Below, piece by piece: positions 43,455 through 51,341 of a stretch of 64,000 nucleotides of DNA. Position 1 is the first letter of the stretch, and each line of letters begins with the position of its first letter. A program made the position numbers and the translations under genes. This DNA is from Faucicola mancuniensis (lineage in GTDB: Bacteria; Pseudomonadota; Gammaproteobacteria; Pseudomonadales; Moraxellaceae): positions 1,116,001-1,180,000 of the forward strand of contig NZ_CP171363.1 of the NCBI RefSeq assembly GCF_046523945.1, given 5' to 3'. The notes beneath the pieces are model-generated. The model did no database searches. It was not told the DNA's origin and worked only from the letters and a program-made list of their open reading frames with translations.

Positions 43455-43853
43455 ATGAGTATGCAAGATACCGTTGCTGATATGCTGACCCGTATCCGTA
43501 ATGCACAAATGGCTGAAAAAGCGTCTGTAACGATGCCTAGTTCTAACCTACGTAAATCTATTGCAGATTTATTGGTAAGTGAAGGCTATGTTGCTTCAGC
43601 AAGTATTGAAGAAGTAGCAAAAGGCAAGTCAGAGCTAAGCATTGAATTAAAATATTTTGAAGGCAAACCTGTAATTGAAACAATTAAACGTTACAGTCGT
43701 CCAGGTTTGCGTCAATATCGTGGTAAAGATGAGTTGCCTAGTATCAAACAAGGTTTGGGTATCGCTATTATTTCTACGAATAAAGGTATTATGAGTGACC
43801 GTGAAGCTCGTAAACAAGGATTAGGCGGCGAAGTTATTGCATTCGTTGCATAA
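43455..43853 (+). CDS. rpsH: 30S ribosomal protein S8
   Basis: 132 residues, starting MSMQDTVADMLTRIRNAQMA and ending with GIMSDREARKQGLGGEVIAF. A 16S rRNA central-domain binder and, in E. coli, the repressor of the spc operon. A terminator-like hairpin follows it. Confidence 0.98.
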   Translation: MSMQDTVADMLTRIRNAQMAEKASVTMPSSNLRKSIADLLVSEGYVASASIEEVAKGKSELSIELKYFEGKPVIETIKRYSRPGLRQYRGKDELPSIKQGLGIAIISTNKGIMSDREARKQGLGGEVIAFVA

Positions 43854-43867
43854 TCCAATTTTTACAC

Positions 43868-43903
43868 GAACAGGCAACATTTTGTGTGTCTGTTCATTTT
43901 TTT
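43868..43903 (+). terminator. Terminator-like hairpin between rpsH and rplF
   Basis: GAACAG and CTGTTC pair, followed by ATTTTTTT, inside an otherwise tightly packed operon. The loop is about 16 bases, so it may be a partial terminator or a regulatory hairpin. Confidence 0.5.
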
Positions 43904-43928
43904 ATTAACTTTTATAGGAATTACCCGT

Positions 43929-44462
43929 ATGTCTCGTGTGGCTAAAGCCCCTGTAACACTGCCAAATGGTACAAGTGTTGCGTTGAACGGTCAGCAGGTT
44001 GAAGTTAAAGGTAAAAATGGTTCATTATCTTTACGCCTGCATGATTTGGTCGAGCTAAAACAAGAAGAAAACGTTGTGACTGTTTCTCCTGTTAAAGAAA
44101 GCAAAGAAGCGTGGATGCACACTGGTACAACCCGTGCATTACTAAACAACATGGTGAAAGGTGTGTCTGAAGGTTTTGAACGCCGTTTACAATTGATTGG
44201 TGTTGGTTACAAAGCTGCTGTTGCTGGTAACAAAGTAAACTTGAACTTAGGTTATTCACACCCAATTGAATATGTGTTGCCGGAAGGTGTAACTGCTGAA
44301 ACACCAACAGCGACTGAAATTGTGTTAAAATCTAACGATAAACAAAAGCTTGGTCAAGCAGCCGCTAATATTCGTGGTTATCGCCCACCTGAGCCTTATA
44401 AAGGCAAAGGCGTTCGTTATAGCGATGAGTATGTCGCTCGTAAAGAAGCTAAGAAAAAATAA
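43929..44462 (+). CDS. rplF: 50S ribosomal protein L6
   Basis: 177 residues, starting MSRVAKAPVTLPNGTSVALN at ATG 43929, with TAGGAATTACCCGT upstream. The in-frame extension upstream overlaps the hairpin and is not conserved. The C-terminal L6 signature is YRPPEPYKGKGVRYSDEYV. It binds near the sarcin-ricin loop. Confidence 0.97.
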   Translation: MSRVAKAPVTLPNGTSVALNGQQVEVKGKNGSLSLRLHDLVELKQEENVVTVSPVKESKEAWMHTGTTRALLNNMVKGVSEGFERRLQLIGVGYKAAVAGNKVNLNLGYSHPIEYVLPEGVTAETPTATEIVLKSNDKQKLGQAAANIRGYRPPEPYKGKGVRYSDEYVARKEAKKK

Positions 44463-44473
44463 GGTGAAATGAT

Positions 44474-44824
44474 ATGTTTGATAAAAAAGCTGCTCGCCTT
44501 CGCCGAGCTAAAAAAACTCGTGCACATATCCGTGGTTTAGGTGTAAATCGCTTATCTGTAAACCGTACAAATGCGCATATTTATGCACAAATTATTTCAC
44601 CAACGGGTGGTGAGATTTTGGCACAAGCCTCTACTTTAGATGCAACATTACGCTCTGGTCAAACCAGTAACATTGAAGCTGCAACTGCGGTAGGTAAATT
44701 GATTGCTGAGCGTGCAAAAGCTGCTGGTATTAGCAAAGTTGCTTTTGACCGTAGTGGTTTTAAATATCATGGTCGTGTTAAAGCATTGGCTGACGCAGCC
44801 CGTGAAAATGGATTGGAGTTCTAA
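44474..44824 (+). CDS. rplR: 50S ribosomal protein L18
   Basis: 116 residues, starting MFDKKAARLRRAKKTRAHIR and ending FKYHGRVKALADAARENGLE plus a terminal Phe. It brings 5S rRNA into the 50S subunit with L5. Normal length. rpsE begins two bases later. Confidence 0.98.
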   Translation: MFDKKAARLRRAKKTRAHIRGLGVNRLSVNRTNAHIYAQIISPTGGEILAQASTLDATLRSGQTSNIEAATAVGKLIAERAKAAGISKVAFDRSGFKYHGRVKALADAARENGLEF

Positions 44825-44826
44825 TC

Positions 44827-45324
44827 ATGGCAAAAGTTGAACAAACAGATGGTTTAGTAGAACGCTTGGTAGCCGTTGATCGTGTTGCAAAAGTGGTTAA
44901 AGGTGGTCGTATCTTTTCTTTCACAGCATTGACTGTTGTGGGTGATGGTAATGGTCGTGTTGGTTTTGGGCGTGGTAAAGCACGTGAAGTACCGGCTGCA
45001 ATTTCTAAAGCACTAGAAGCAGCAAAACGTAATATGATTACAGTTGAATTAGATGGTACGACTTTACAACACCCAATCAACGCCCGTCATGGTGCAAGCC
45101 GTGTATATATGCAGCCTGCTTCTGAAGGTACAGGAGTTATTGCTGGTGGTGCGATGCGTGCAGTTTTAGAGGTTGCTGGCGTTGAAAACGTTTTGGCAAA
45201 ATGCTATGGTTCAACCAATGCTGCAAACGTTGTACGTGCAACATTTAATGGTCTTAAAGAAATGTCTTCTCCAGAAAAAATGGCTGCAAAACGTGGCAAA
45301 TCTGTTAAAGAAATTTTGGGCTAA
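44827..45324 (+). CDS. rpsE: 30S ribosomal protein S5
   Basis: 165 residues, containing LVERLVAVDRVAKVVKGGRI and GDGNGRVGFGRGKAREVPAA. The spectinomycin-contact loop around VVKGGRIFSF shows no obvious deletion. It acts in mRNA entry and decoding fidelity. Confidence 0.98.
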   Translation: MAKVEQTDGLVERLVAVDRVAKVVKGGRIFSFTALTVVGDGNGRVGFGRGKAREVPAAISKALEAAKRNMITVELDGTTLQHPINARHGASRVYMQPASEGTGVIAGGAMRAVLEVAGVENVLAKCYGSTNAANVVRATFNGLKEMSSPEKMAAKRGKSVKEILG

Positions 45325-45342
45325 GAGATAAGGTGAGTTATC

Positions 45343-45522
45343 ATGAAAAAAATGAAAGTTACTCAAACAAAATCGAGTTCTCATCGCCTTGAAAGCCATA
45401 AGGCTTGTTTGAAAGGTTTAGGGTTACGTCGTATTGGACATACTGTAGAAGTTGAAGACACCCCTTCTACCCGTGGTATGGTTAACCGTGTTAACTATAT
45501 GGTTAAAGTGGAGGAAGCATAA
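45343..45522 (+). CDS. rpmD: 50S ribosomal protein L30
   Basis: 59 residues, starting MKKMKVTQTKSSSHRLESHK and containing CLKGLGLRRIGHTVEVEDTP. AAGGTGAGTTATC precedes the ATG. Its stop overlaps the rplO start (TAATG). Confidence 0.95.
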   Translation: MKKMKVTQTKSSSHRLESHKACLKGLGLRRIGHTVEVEDTPSTRGMVNRVNYMVKVEEA

Positions 45523-45962
45523 TGGGACTTCGTTTAAACGAATTATCACCTGCTGAAGGTTCTAAAAAATCAAAATTACGCCGTGGTCGTGGTATTGGTT
45601 CTGGTATTGGTAAAACTGGTGGACGTGGTATCAAAGGTCAAACTTCACGTTCAGGCTCAGGTATTCGCTCAGGTTTTGAAGGTGGTCAAATGCCTTTGTA
45701 CCGTCGTTTACCAAAATTTGGTTTTACTAGTAAATTGGCGATGGTAACTGCTGAAGTGCGTTTATCTGAGCTAAACCAAGTTGAAGGTGATGTTGTTAGC
45801 CTAGAAACTTTGAAAGGTGCGAATATTATTCGTCATGATATGCAACGTGTACGTATCATCCTGTCAGGTGACGTGACAAAAGCATATACTTTTAAAGGTG
45901 TTAAAGTTACAAAGGGTGCTAAAGCCGCTATTGAAGCTGCTGGTGGTACTATAGAGGAGTAA
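45522..45962 (+). CDS. rplO: 50S ribosomal protein L15
   Basis: 146 residues, starting MGLRLNELSPAEGSKKSKLR. The Gly/Arg-rich head (RGRGIGSGIGKTGGRGIKGQ) threads into 23S rRNA. A late assembly protein. secY follows after six bases. Confidence 0.98.
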   Translation: MGLRLNELSPAEGSKKSKLRRGRGIGSGIGKTGGRGIKGQTSRSGSGIRSGFEGGQMPLYRRLPKFGFTSKLAMVTAEVRLSELNQVEGDVVSLETLKGANIIRHDMQRVRIILSGDVTKAYTFKGVKVTKGAKAAIEAAGGTIEE

Positions 45963-45968
45963 TCCTAC

Positions 45969-47285
45969 ATGACAAAGCATTCAGCCTCAATGAACCCACT
46001 AAGCTTTATTCGTAAATATGATGAGTTGTTTAATCGCTTGTTGTTTTTGCTGGGTGCTTTAGTCGTCTATAGATTTGGTTCTCATGTGCCGATTCCGGGT
46101 ATGGACCCAGATAGTCTGGCAAATTTCTTTCGTACCAATGAAAATACCATTTTGGGACTTTTTAATATGTTCTCAGGTGGTGCGTTGGAACGAATGTCAG
46201 TAATGGCATTGGGTATTATGCCATATATTTCTGCCTCGATTATTGTGCAAATGATGTCGGCTGTGATTCCTTCTTTAGAAGCGTTAAAAAAAGAAGGGCA
46301 AGCAGGACAACGCCAAATTAATAAATATACAAGACAACTAACACTGTTGCTTGCTTTCGTGCAGGCTGTCGGCATGTGTACAGGATTAATCAGCCAAAAT
46401 TTAACCCTTTCAACAGGACTAACATTTTATGTGCCAGCTGTAACTTCTTTGGTTGCAGGTTCAATGTTTTTGATGTGGCTTGGTGAGCAAATCACAGAAC
46501 GAGGTATTGGTAATGGTATTTCAATGTTAATTTTGGCAGGTATTGTTGCAACTTTTCCAACCGTGATTACACAATCTATAACCTCTGTTCAACAAGGGCA
46601 GATGAATATGATTGCGTTGTTTGTTTTTGCCATTTTGGCATTGGTGGTTGTGGCTGGGATTGTATTTATTGAAAGAGCACAACGCCGTATTCCTGTAAAT
46701 TATGCACAAAAACCGATGACTGATGGGCGTAAAATCTACGCGCAACAACAATCACATTTACCATTAAAAATTAACATGGCAGGTGTGATTCCAGCAATTT
46801 TTGCAAGCTCATTATTGTTGTTTCCAGCAAGCTTAGGGCAGTGGGTTGGGCATTCTGCCAATCCAAATATGTTCCAAACTTTTTTGCAAAATATGGCATT
46901 GGTTTTGTCACCTGGGCAACCATTATATTTGGTAATTTTTGCTGCTTTAATCATATTCTTCTGTTATTTTTATACGGCGTTGGTATTTAGCCCAAAAGAA
47001 GTTGCAGAAAATTTGAAAAAAAGTGGTGCATATATTCCTGGTATTAGACCAGGACAGCAGACTCAGCGTTATTTAGACCATGTGTTGAATCGCTTGACCT
47101 TTATTGGTGCTGTTTATATGACAGTGATTTGTTTGATGCCAATGATTTTACAATCAGCATTTGGCATACCATTCCAGTTAGGTGGCACATCGGTTTTGAT
47201 TAGTGTTGTTGTAATTATGGACTTTATTGCTCAAATTAAAGCACATTTGATGACCAATCAATATCATGACTATTCGTTGTTATAA
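45969..47285 (+). CDS. secY: Preprotein translocase subunit SecY
   Basis: 438 residues with about ten membrane helices, the central pore of the Sec translocon. Conserved segments are YRFGSHVPIPGMDPDSLANF, the pore-ring helix region FSGGALERMSVMALGIMPYI, and the cytoplasmic loop RPGQQTQRYLDHVLNRLTFI that contacts ribosome and SecA. SecE is encoded at 54.2 kb. SecG is not in the window. Confidence 0.97.
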   Translation: MTKHSASMNPLSFIRKYDELFNRLLFLLGALVVYRFGSHVPIPGMDPDSLANFFRTNENTILGLFNMFSGGALERMSVMALGIMPYISASIIVQMMSAVIPSLEALKKEGQAGQRQINKYTRQLTLLLAFVQAVGMCTGLISQNLTLSTGLTFYVPAVTSLVAGSMFLMWLGEQITERGIGNGISMLILAGIVATFPTVITQSITSVQQGQMNMIALFVFAILALVVVAGIVFIERAQRRIPVNYAQKPMTDGRKIYAQQQSHLPLKINMAGVIPAIFASSLLLFPASLGQWVGHSANPNMFQTFLQNMALVLSPGQPLYLVIFAALIIFFCYFYTALVFSPKEVAENLKKSGAYIPGIRPGQQTQRYLDHVLNRLTFIGAVYMTVICLMPMILQSAFGIPFQLGGTSVLISVVVIMDFIAQIKAHLMTNQYHDYSLL

Positions 47286-47313
47286 TGCAACGGATTTATT
47301 TTAGGAGTTTAAA

Positions 47314-47430
47314 ATGAAAGTACAAGCATCTGTAAAAAAAATTTGTGGTAGCTGTAAAATCGTACGCCGTAAAGGTGTTGTTCACGTAATTTGCAGTTCA
47401 GAGCCACGTCATAAACAACGTCAAGGCTAA
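47314..47430 (+). CDS. rpmJ: 50S ribosomal protein L36
   Basis: 38 residues, starting MKVQASVKKICGSCKIVRRK. The zinc ligands are Cys in CGSC, a third Cys in VICSSEPRHK and the His in that segment, so this is the zinc-binding type. TAGGAGTTTAAA precedes the ATG. Last gene of the spc operon. Confidence 0.97.
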   Translation: MKVQASVKKICGSCKIVRRKGVVHVICSSEPRHKQRQG

Positions 47431-47450
47431 AATAGTGCTTGCAAAAAGTT

Positions 47451-47472
47451 AGCGGATAATGTATTATCCGCT
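47451..47472 (+). promoter_or_regulatory. Perfect hairpin between rpmJ and rpsM
   Basis: AGCGGATAAT and ATTATCCGCT form a 10-bp stem with a 2-base loop. No T-run follows, so it is more likely a processing or regulatory structure than a simple terminator. The 136-base space also holds GATGAAA / TTTTCATC just upstream of rpsM and could be the S4-regulated leader of the alpha operon. Confidence 0.5.
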
Positions 47473-47572
47473 ACTTGTCGTAATTTTAAAATTTGCAGAT
47501 AACCATTTTTTAAAATTACAGATAATTGTTAGATGAAATTTTCATCTTATCTTTGAAATTGGAGAAATGTCA

Positions 47573-47929
47573 ATGGACCGTATTGCCGGTGTAAACATTC
47601 CGGACAACAAACACGCTGTCATTTCACTAACTTACATTTTTGGTATTGGTCGTACCACTGCTGCAAAAATCTTAGAAGCAGTCAATATCGCACCAACCAC
47701 TAAAATTGGTCAGTTAGATGATGTACAGTTAGATGCTGTTCGTTCAGAAGTTGCAAACTACACGACTGAAGGTGACTTACGTCGTGAAATCTCGATGAAT
47801 ATCAAACGTTTAGTAGACTTAGGTTGCTATCGTGGATTGCGTCATCGTCGTGGTTTGCCAGTTAATGGTCAACGTACCAAAACAAATGCGCGTACCCGCA
47901 AAGGTCCACGCAAAGCAGTTAAAAAATAA
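47573..47929 (+). CDS. rpsM: 30S ribosomal protein S13
   Basis: 118 residues, starting MDRIAGVNIPDNKHAVISL. Two ATGs compete (47567 and 47573). GGAG at 47561-47564 is only two bases from the first but eight from the second, and the conserved N-terminus begins RIAG, so 47573 is preferred. The C-terminal RGLPVNGQRTKTNARTRKGP contacts tRNA and the bridge to 50S. Confidence 0.96.
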   Translation: MDRIAGVNIPDNKHAVISLTYIFGIGRTTAAKILEAVNIAPTTKIGQLDDVQLDAVRSEVANYTTEGDLRREISMNIKRLVDLGCYRGLRHRRGLPVNGQRTKTNARTRKGPRKAVKK

Positions 47930-47949
47930 TCAACTTAGGAAGCTAAAAG

Positions 47950-48339
47950 ATGGCAAAAGACACTCGTAGTCGCAAAAAAGTAACACGCCGCTCAGTTTCT
48001 GAGGGCGTAGCACATATCCATGCGTCTTTTAATAATACCATTGTAACCATTACTGACCGTCAAGGTAATGCTTTGGCTTGGACCACCGCTGGTGGACAAG
48101 GCTTCCGTGGTTCACGTAAATCAACACCATTTGCTGCACAGGTTGCGGCTGAAGTCGCTGGTAAAGCTGCTCAAGAATATGGTGTAAAAAATGTTGATGT
48201 CTTGGTTAAAGGTCCAGGACCTGGTCGTGAGTCTGCGGTAAGAGCATTAGGTGCATTGGGTTATAAAATTAACAGCATTAGCGATGTAACCCCGATTCCT
48301 CATAACGGAACTCGTCCACCGAAAAAACGTCGCGTATAA
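47950..48339 (+). CDS. rpsK: 30S ribosomal protein S11
   Basis: 129 residues, containing HIHASFNNTIVTITDRQGNA, KGPGPGRESAVRALGALGYK and the C-terminal PIPHNGTRPPKKRRV. Forms the platform of the 30S subunit with S6 and S18. TTAGGAAGCTAAAAG lies upstream. Confidence 0.98.
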   Translation: MAKDTRSRKKVTRRSVSEGVAHIHASFNNTIVTITDRQGNALAWTTAGGQGFRGSRKSTPFAAQVAAEVAGKAAQEYGVKNVDVLVKGPGPGRESAVRALGALGYKINSISDVTPIPHNGTRPPKKRRV

Positions 48340-48349
48340 GGAGACTTTC

Positions 48350-48991
48350 ATGACCCGTTATCTAGGTCCTAAATTAAAATTATCACGTCGTGAAGGCACT
48401 GATTTACAATTAAAATCTGGTGTAAAAGCGTATGAAGAAAAAACCAAAAAAGCAGGTCGTGCACCTGGACAACATGGTAACCCTCGTAGCAAAACTTCCG
48501 AATACTCAGCACAGTTACGTGAAAAACAAAAAGTAAAACGTATTTATGGTGTTTTAGAGCGTCAATTCTCTAACTACTATAAAGAAGCTGCTCGTATGCG
48601 TGGTGCTACAGGTGAAAACTTGTTGCAAATGTTAGAACGTCGTTTAGACAATGTTGTATACCGTATGGGTTTTGGTGCAACACGTGCTGAAGCACGTCAA
48701 TTGGTCAGCCACCGTGCTATTTTGGTTAAAAAAGCTGGTCGTGACGAATTTGTTCGTGTGAATATTCCATCAATTCAATTACAAGATGGTGATATGATTG
48801 CTGTTCACGAAAAAGCGAAAGAGCAATTACGTATTAAAAACGCAATTGAGTTAGCGGGACAACGTGGTACACCAGCTTGGTTAGAAGTAGACCACAGTAA
48901 ACTACAAGGTACTTTTAAACAAGCACCTGACCGTTCTGAATTGCCAGCAGAAATCAATGAAAACTTAATTGTTGAATTGTATTCTAAATAA
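48350..48991 (+). CDS. rpsD: 30S ribosomal protein S4
   Basis: 213 residues, starting MTRYLGPKLKLSRREGTDLQ. The S4 RNA-binding motif is RLDNVVYRMGFGATRAEARQ. A primary 16S binder and, in E. coli, the alpha-operon repressor. The zinc-binding Cys residues found in some S4 proteins are absent. Confidence 0.98.
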   Translation: MTRYLGPKLKLSRREGTDLQLKSGVKAYEEKTKKAGRAPGQHGNPRSKTSEYSAQLREKQKVKRIYGVLERQFSNYYKEAARMRGATGENLLQMLERRLDNVVYRMGFGATRAEARQLVSHRAILVKKAGRDEFVRVNIPSIQLQDGDMIAVHEKAKEQLRIKNAIELAGQRGTPAWLEVDHSKLQGTFKQAPDRSELPAEINENLIVELYSK

Positions 48992-49024
48992 TTAATTTAT
49001 ACTAACTAAAAGTCGAGGTGACAT

Positions 49025-50032
49025 ATGATGCTAAATGCTACTGAGTTTCTAACACCGAAGGCCATTCATGTGGATACGGTCAATGAAACACAAGCCAAAG
49101 TCACGCTCGAACCGTTAGAACGTGGCTTTGGGCATACCTTAGGTAATGCTCTTCGCCGTATTCTTTTATCTTCATTGCCTGGTGCGGCAGTTGTTGAAGC
49201 TGAGATTGAAGGTGTTGACCATGAGTATTCAACACTAGAAGGTTTGCAAGAAGATGTGTTAGACTTGTTACTAAACCTAAAAGGCTTGGCAATTCAACTA
49301 CACGACCAAAATGAAGTATTCCTAACACTGGATAAACAAGGTCCAGGTGAAGTATTGGCATCTGACATTGAGCTACCGCACAATGTTGAGATTATCAATC
49401 CTAACTTGGTTTTGGGTACATTAAGTGAGCGTGGGCATTTAAAAATGCGTCTTCATGTTGCTATGGGACGTGGTTATGAGCCAGCGAATACTCGTAAAGA
49501 ATCAAGTGATAGCAAAGCCATCGGACGTTTAAAACTAGATGCAAGCTATAGCCCAGTTGTGCGTGTGGCTTATCAAGTTGAAAATGCTCGTGTTGAACAA
49601 CGTACTGACCTTGACCGTTTGGTGATTGAGCTTGAAACTAATGGTACGATTGACCCTGAAGAGGCGATTCGTAAAGCAGCGACTATCTTGCAACAACAAA
49701 TCGCTGTGTTCGTTGATTTAGAAGCAGAACAAACACCAGAGCCTGTGAAAGAAAAAGAAGAAGTTGACCCTGTGCTTTTACGTCCAGTGGATGACTTGGA
49801 ATTAACGGTTCGCTCAGCAAATTGCTTAAAAGCGGAAAACATTTATTATATTGGCGATTTGGTACAACGCACCGAAACTGAGTTGTTAAAAACCCCAAAT
49901 CTTGGTAAGAAATCATTAACAGAAATTAAAGATGTCTTGGCTTCTAAGGATTTAGAGCTGGGTATGCGTCTTGATAATTGGCCACCTGCTGATTTGCGTG
50001 TTGATGACCGTTTTTCTTATCGTAGCCGTTAA
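49025..50032 (+). CDS. rpoA: RNA polymerase alpha subunit
   Basis: 335 residues. The N-terminal assembly domain contains LEPLERGFGHTLGNALRRIL and the C-terminal domain (about 250-325) contains LELTVRSANCLKAENIYYIG and LLKTPNLGKKSLTEIKDVLA, which bind UP elements and activators. The linker is PEPVKEKEEVDPVLLRPVDD. Start is ATG 49025 or the next codon; GAGGTGACAT lies upstream. Confidence 0.98.
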   Translation: MMLNATEFLTPKAIHVDTVNETQAKVTLEPLERGFGHTLGNALRRILLSSLPGAAVVEAEIEGVDHEYSTLEGLQEDVLDLLLNLKGLAIQLHDQNEVFLTLDKQGPGEVLASDIELPHNVEIINPNLVLGTLSERGHLKMRLHVAMGRGYEPANTRKESSDSKAIGRLKLDASYSPVVRVAYQVENARVEQRTDLDRLVIELETNGTIDPEEAIRKAATILQQQIAVFVDLEAEQTPEPVKEKEEVDPVLLRPVDDLELTVRSANCLKAENIYYIGDLVQRTETELLKTPNLGKKSLTEIKDVLASKDLELGMRLDNWPPADLRVDDRFSYRSR

Positions 50033-50050
50033 ACTTGAAGGAAATTGACC

Positions 50051-50410
50051 ATGCGACATCGTAACAGTGGAGTAAAGCTGGGTCGTACCAGTAGCCATCG
50101 TAAGGCTATGTTCCAAAATATGACGAACTCACTATTTGAACATGAACTTATTAAAACCACATTACCAAAAGCTAAAGAATTACGCCGTGTGGCTGAGCCA
50201 CTTATCACTTTAGCAAAAGAAGATTCAGTTGCAAACCGCCGTTTAGCGTTTAGTCGCTTACGTAGTAAAGCATCTGTTGGTAAATTATTCACCGTTTTAG
50301 GACCACGCTACAAAGCTCGTCCAGGTGGTTATTTACGTATCATCAAATGTGGCTATCGTGATGGCGATGCAGCACCGATGGCTTATGTAGAATTGGTTGA
50401 CCGTGACTAA
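50051..50410 (+). CDS. rplQ: 50S ribosomal protein L17
   Basis: 119 residues, starting MRHRNSGVKLGRTSSHRKAM at ATG 50051, with GAAGGAAATTGACC upstream. Located at the tunnel exit. Last gene of the alpha operon, closed by a strong terminator. Confidence 0.98.
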   Translation: MRHRNSGVKLGRTSSHRKAMFQNMTNSLFEHELIKTTLPKAKELRRVAEPLITLAKEDSVANRRLAFSRLRSKASVGKLFTVLGPRYKARPGGYLRIIKCGYRDGDAAPMAYVELVDRD

Positions 50411-50427
50411 TTTGAATTGAGCTTTCA

Positions 50428-50466
50428 AAAAACCCCATAAGCCAAACGTTTGTGGGGTTTTTATTT
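50428..50466 (+). terminator. Rho-independent terminator of the alpha operon
   Basis: AAAAAACCCCATAA pairs with TTGTGGGGTTTTTT across a loop, followed by further T. It ends the long ribosomal protein block. Confidence 0.9.
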
Positions 50467-50552
50467 AGCCATTTTTTCATACAAAAGCAAATAAATATTT
50501 GTTAAAAAATTCGTAAAATTTTACTGCGTAATTTTGTGAATACAGATTCTAA
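50464..50552 (-). repeat. Half copy of the MITE-like element found at ccmD-ccmE
   Basis: On the minus strand it begins TAGAATCTGTATTCACAAAA and includes TTACGCAGTAAAATTTTAC and TTTATTTGCTTTTG, aligning with 11133-11220. Only one end of the inverted-repeat pair is seen here. It lies between rplQ and the DUF4126 gene. Confidence 0.65.
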
Positions 50553-50583
50553 ATATTGCTTTAAAAATAAAAGAGAAATTGTC

Positions 50584-51150
50584 ATGATGATGGAAATGGT
50601 TTTTAGTGTCTTGTTGGGTGTTGGCTTGGCGGCAAGCTCTGGTTTTCGGGTATTTGTGCCGTTATTTGCGTTAAGCTGTGCCTCATATTTTCATATCATT
50701 GAGCTCAATGCGGCTTGGGCTTGGGCAGGCTCTATCACAGCGTTAATCATTTTGGGCGTGGCAAGTATTGTGGAGTCGGTCAGCTATCTTGTGCCTGTGG
50801 TGGATAACTTGTTAGATACCATTGCCGTGCCATTGGCAGGGGTAGCAGGAACGCTGGTGATGGCTTCAACTTTGACCGACATGAGCCCTGCGATGACGTG
50901 GGCGTTGGCAATCGTGGCGGGCGGTGGTGCGGATGCTAGCATTAAAGGCTCGGTGGCTGCGACACGTGTGGTCTCCACCGCAACGACGGGCGGTTTGGCA
51001 AATCCTGCGGTATCTGTTGCCGAAACAGGTACGGCGATTGGGCTATCCGCTTTGTCAATTTTTGCACCGATTTTGGCAATGGTGGCATTATTTGTTGGTT
51101 TGATTTTCTTTATTTTTTTAATGACAAAATTAAAAAATCGTAAACACTAG
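50584..51150 (+). CDS. DUF4126 family membrane protein
   Basis: 188 residues, very hydrophobic, with about five membrane helices (VFSVLLGVGLAASSGFRVFV, ITALIILGVASIVESVSYLV, LAIVAGGGADASIKGSVAAT). It matches the DUF4126 family of unknown function. The start is at ATG 50584 (three Met codons follow closely) with AAAGAGAAATTGTC upstream. The stop codon TAG is also the first three bases of the inverted-repeat element at 51148, so the natural C-terminus may have been altered. Confidence 0.8.
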   Translation: MMMEMVFSVLLGVGLAASSGFRVFVPLFALSCASYFHIIELNAAWAWAGSITALIILGVASIVESVSYLVPVVDNLLDTIAVPLAGVAGTLVMASTLTDMSPAMTWALAIVAGGGADASIKGSVAATRVVSTATTGGLANPAVSVAETGTAIGLSALSIFAPILAMVALFVGLIFFIFLMTKLKNRKH

Positions 51151-51321
51151 GGCGTGTCCCTATTTGGATAATGCGTCTAAAAATTGACTAAATCGTCAGC
51201 AAAACAAGGCAAATTGTGCAGATAATATTGGAATATTAGCAAACAATTTAACGACGTTTTGCCAGATTTAGGCATTTTTAGAGCATTAAAATACTTTGTT
51301 TTAAATTAGGGAAACGTCCTA
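51148..51321. repeat. MITE-like inverted-repeat element
   Basis: TAGGGCGTGTCCCTA (51148-51162) and TAGGGAAACGTCCTA (51307-51321) are imperfect inverted repeats at the ends of a 174-base non-coding unit. CTAG is present at both outer edges. The sequence differs from the other small elements here, so it is a separate family. Confidence 0.65.
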
Positions 51322-51341
51322 GATTTTGATTGGAATTTTTT

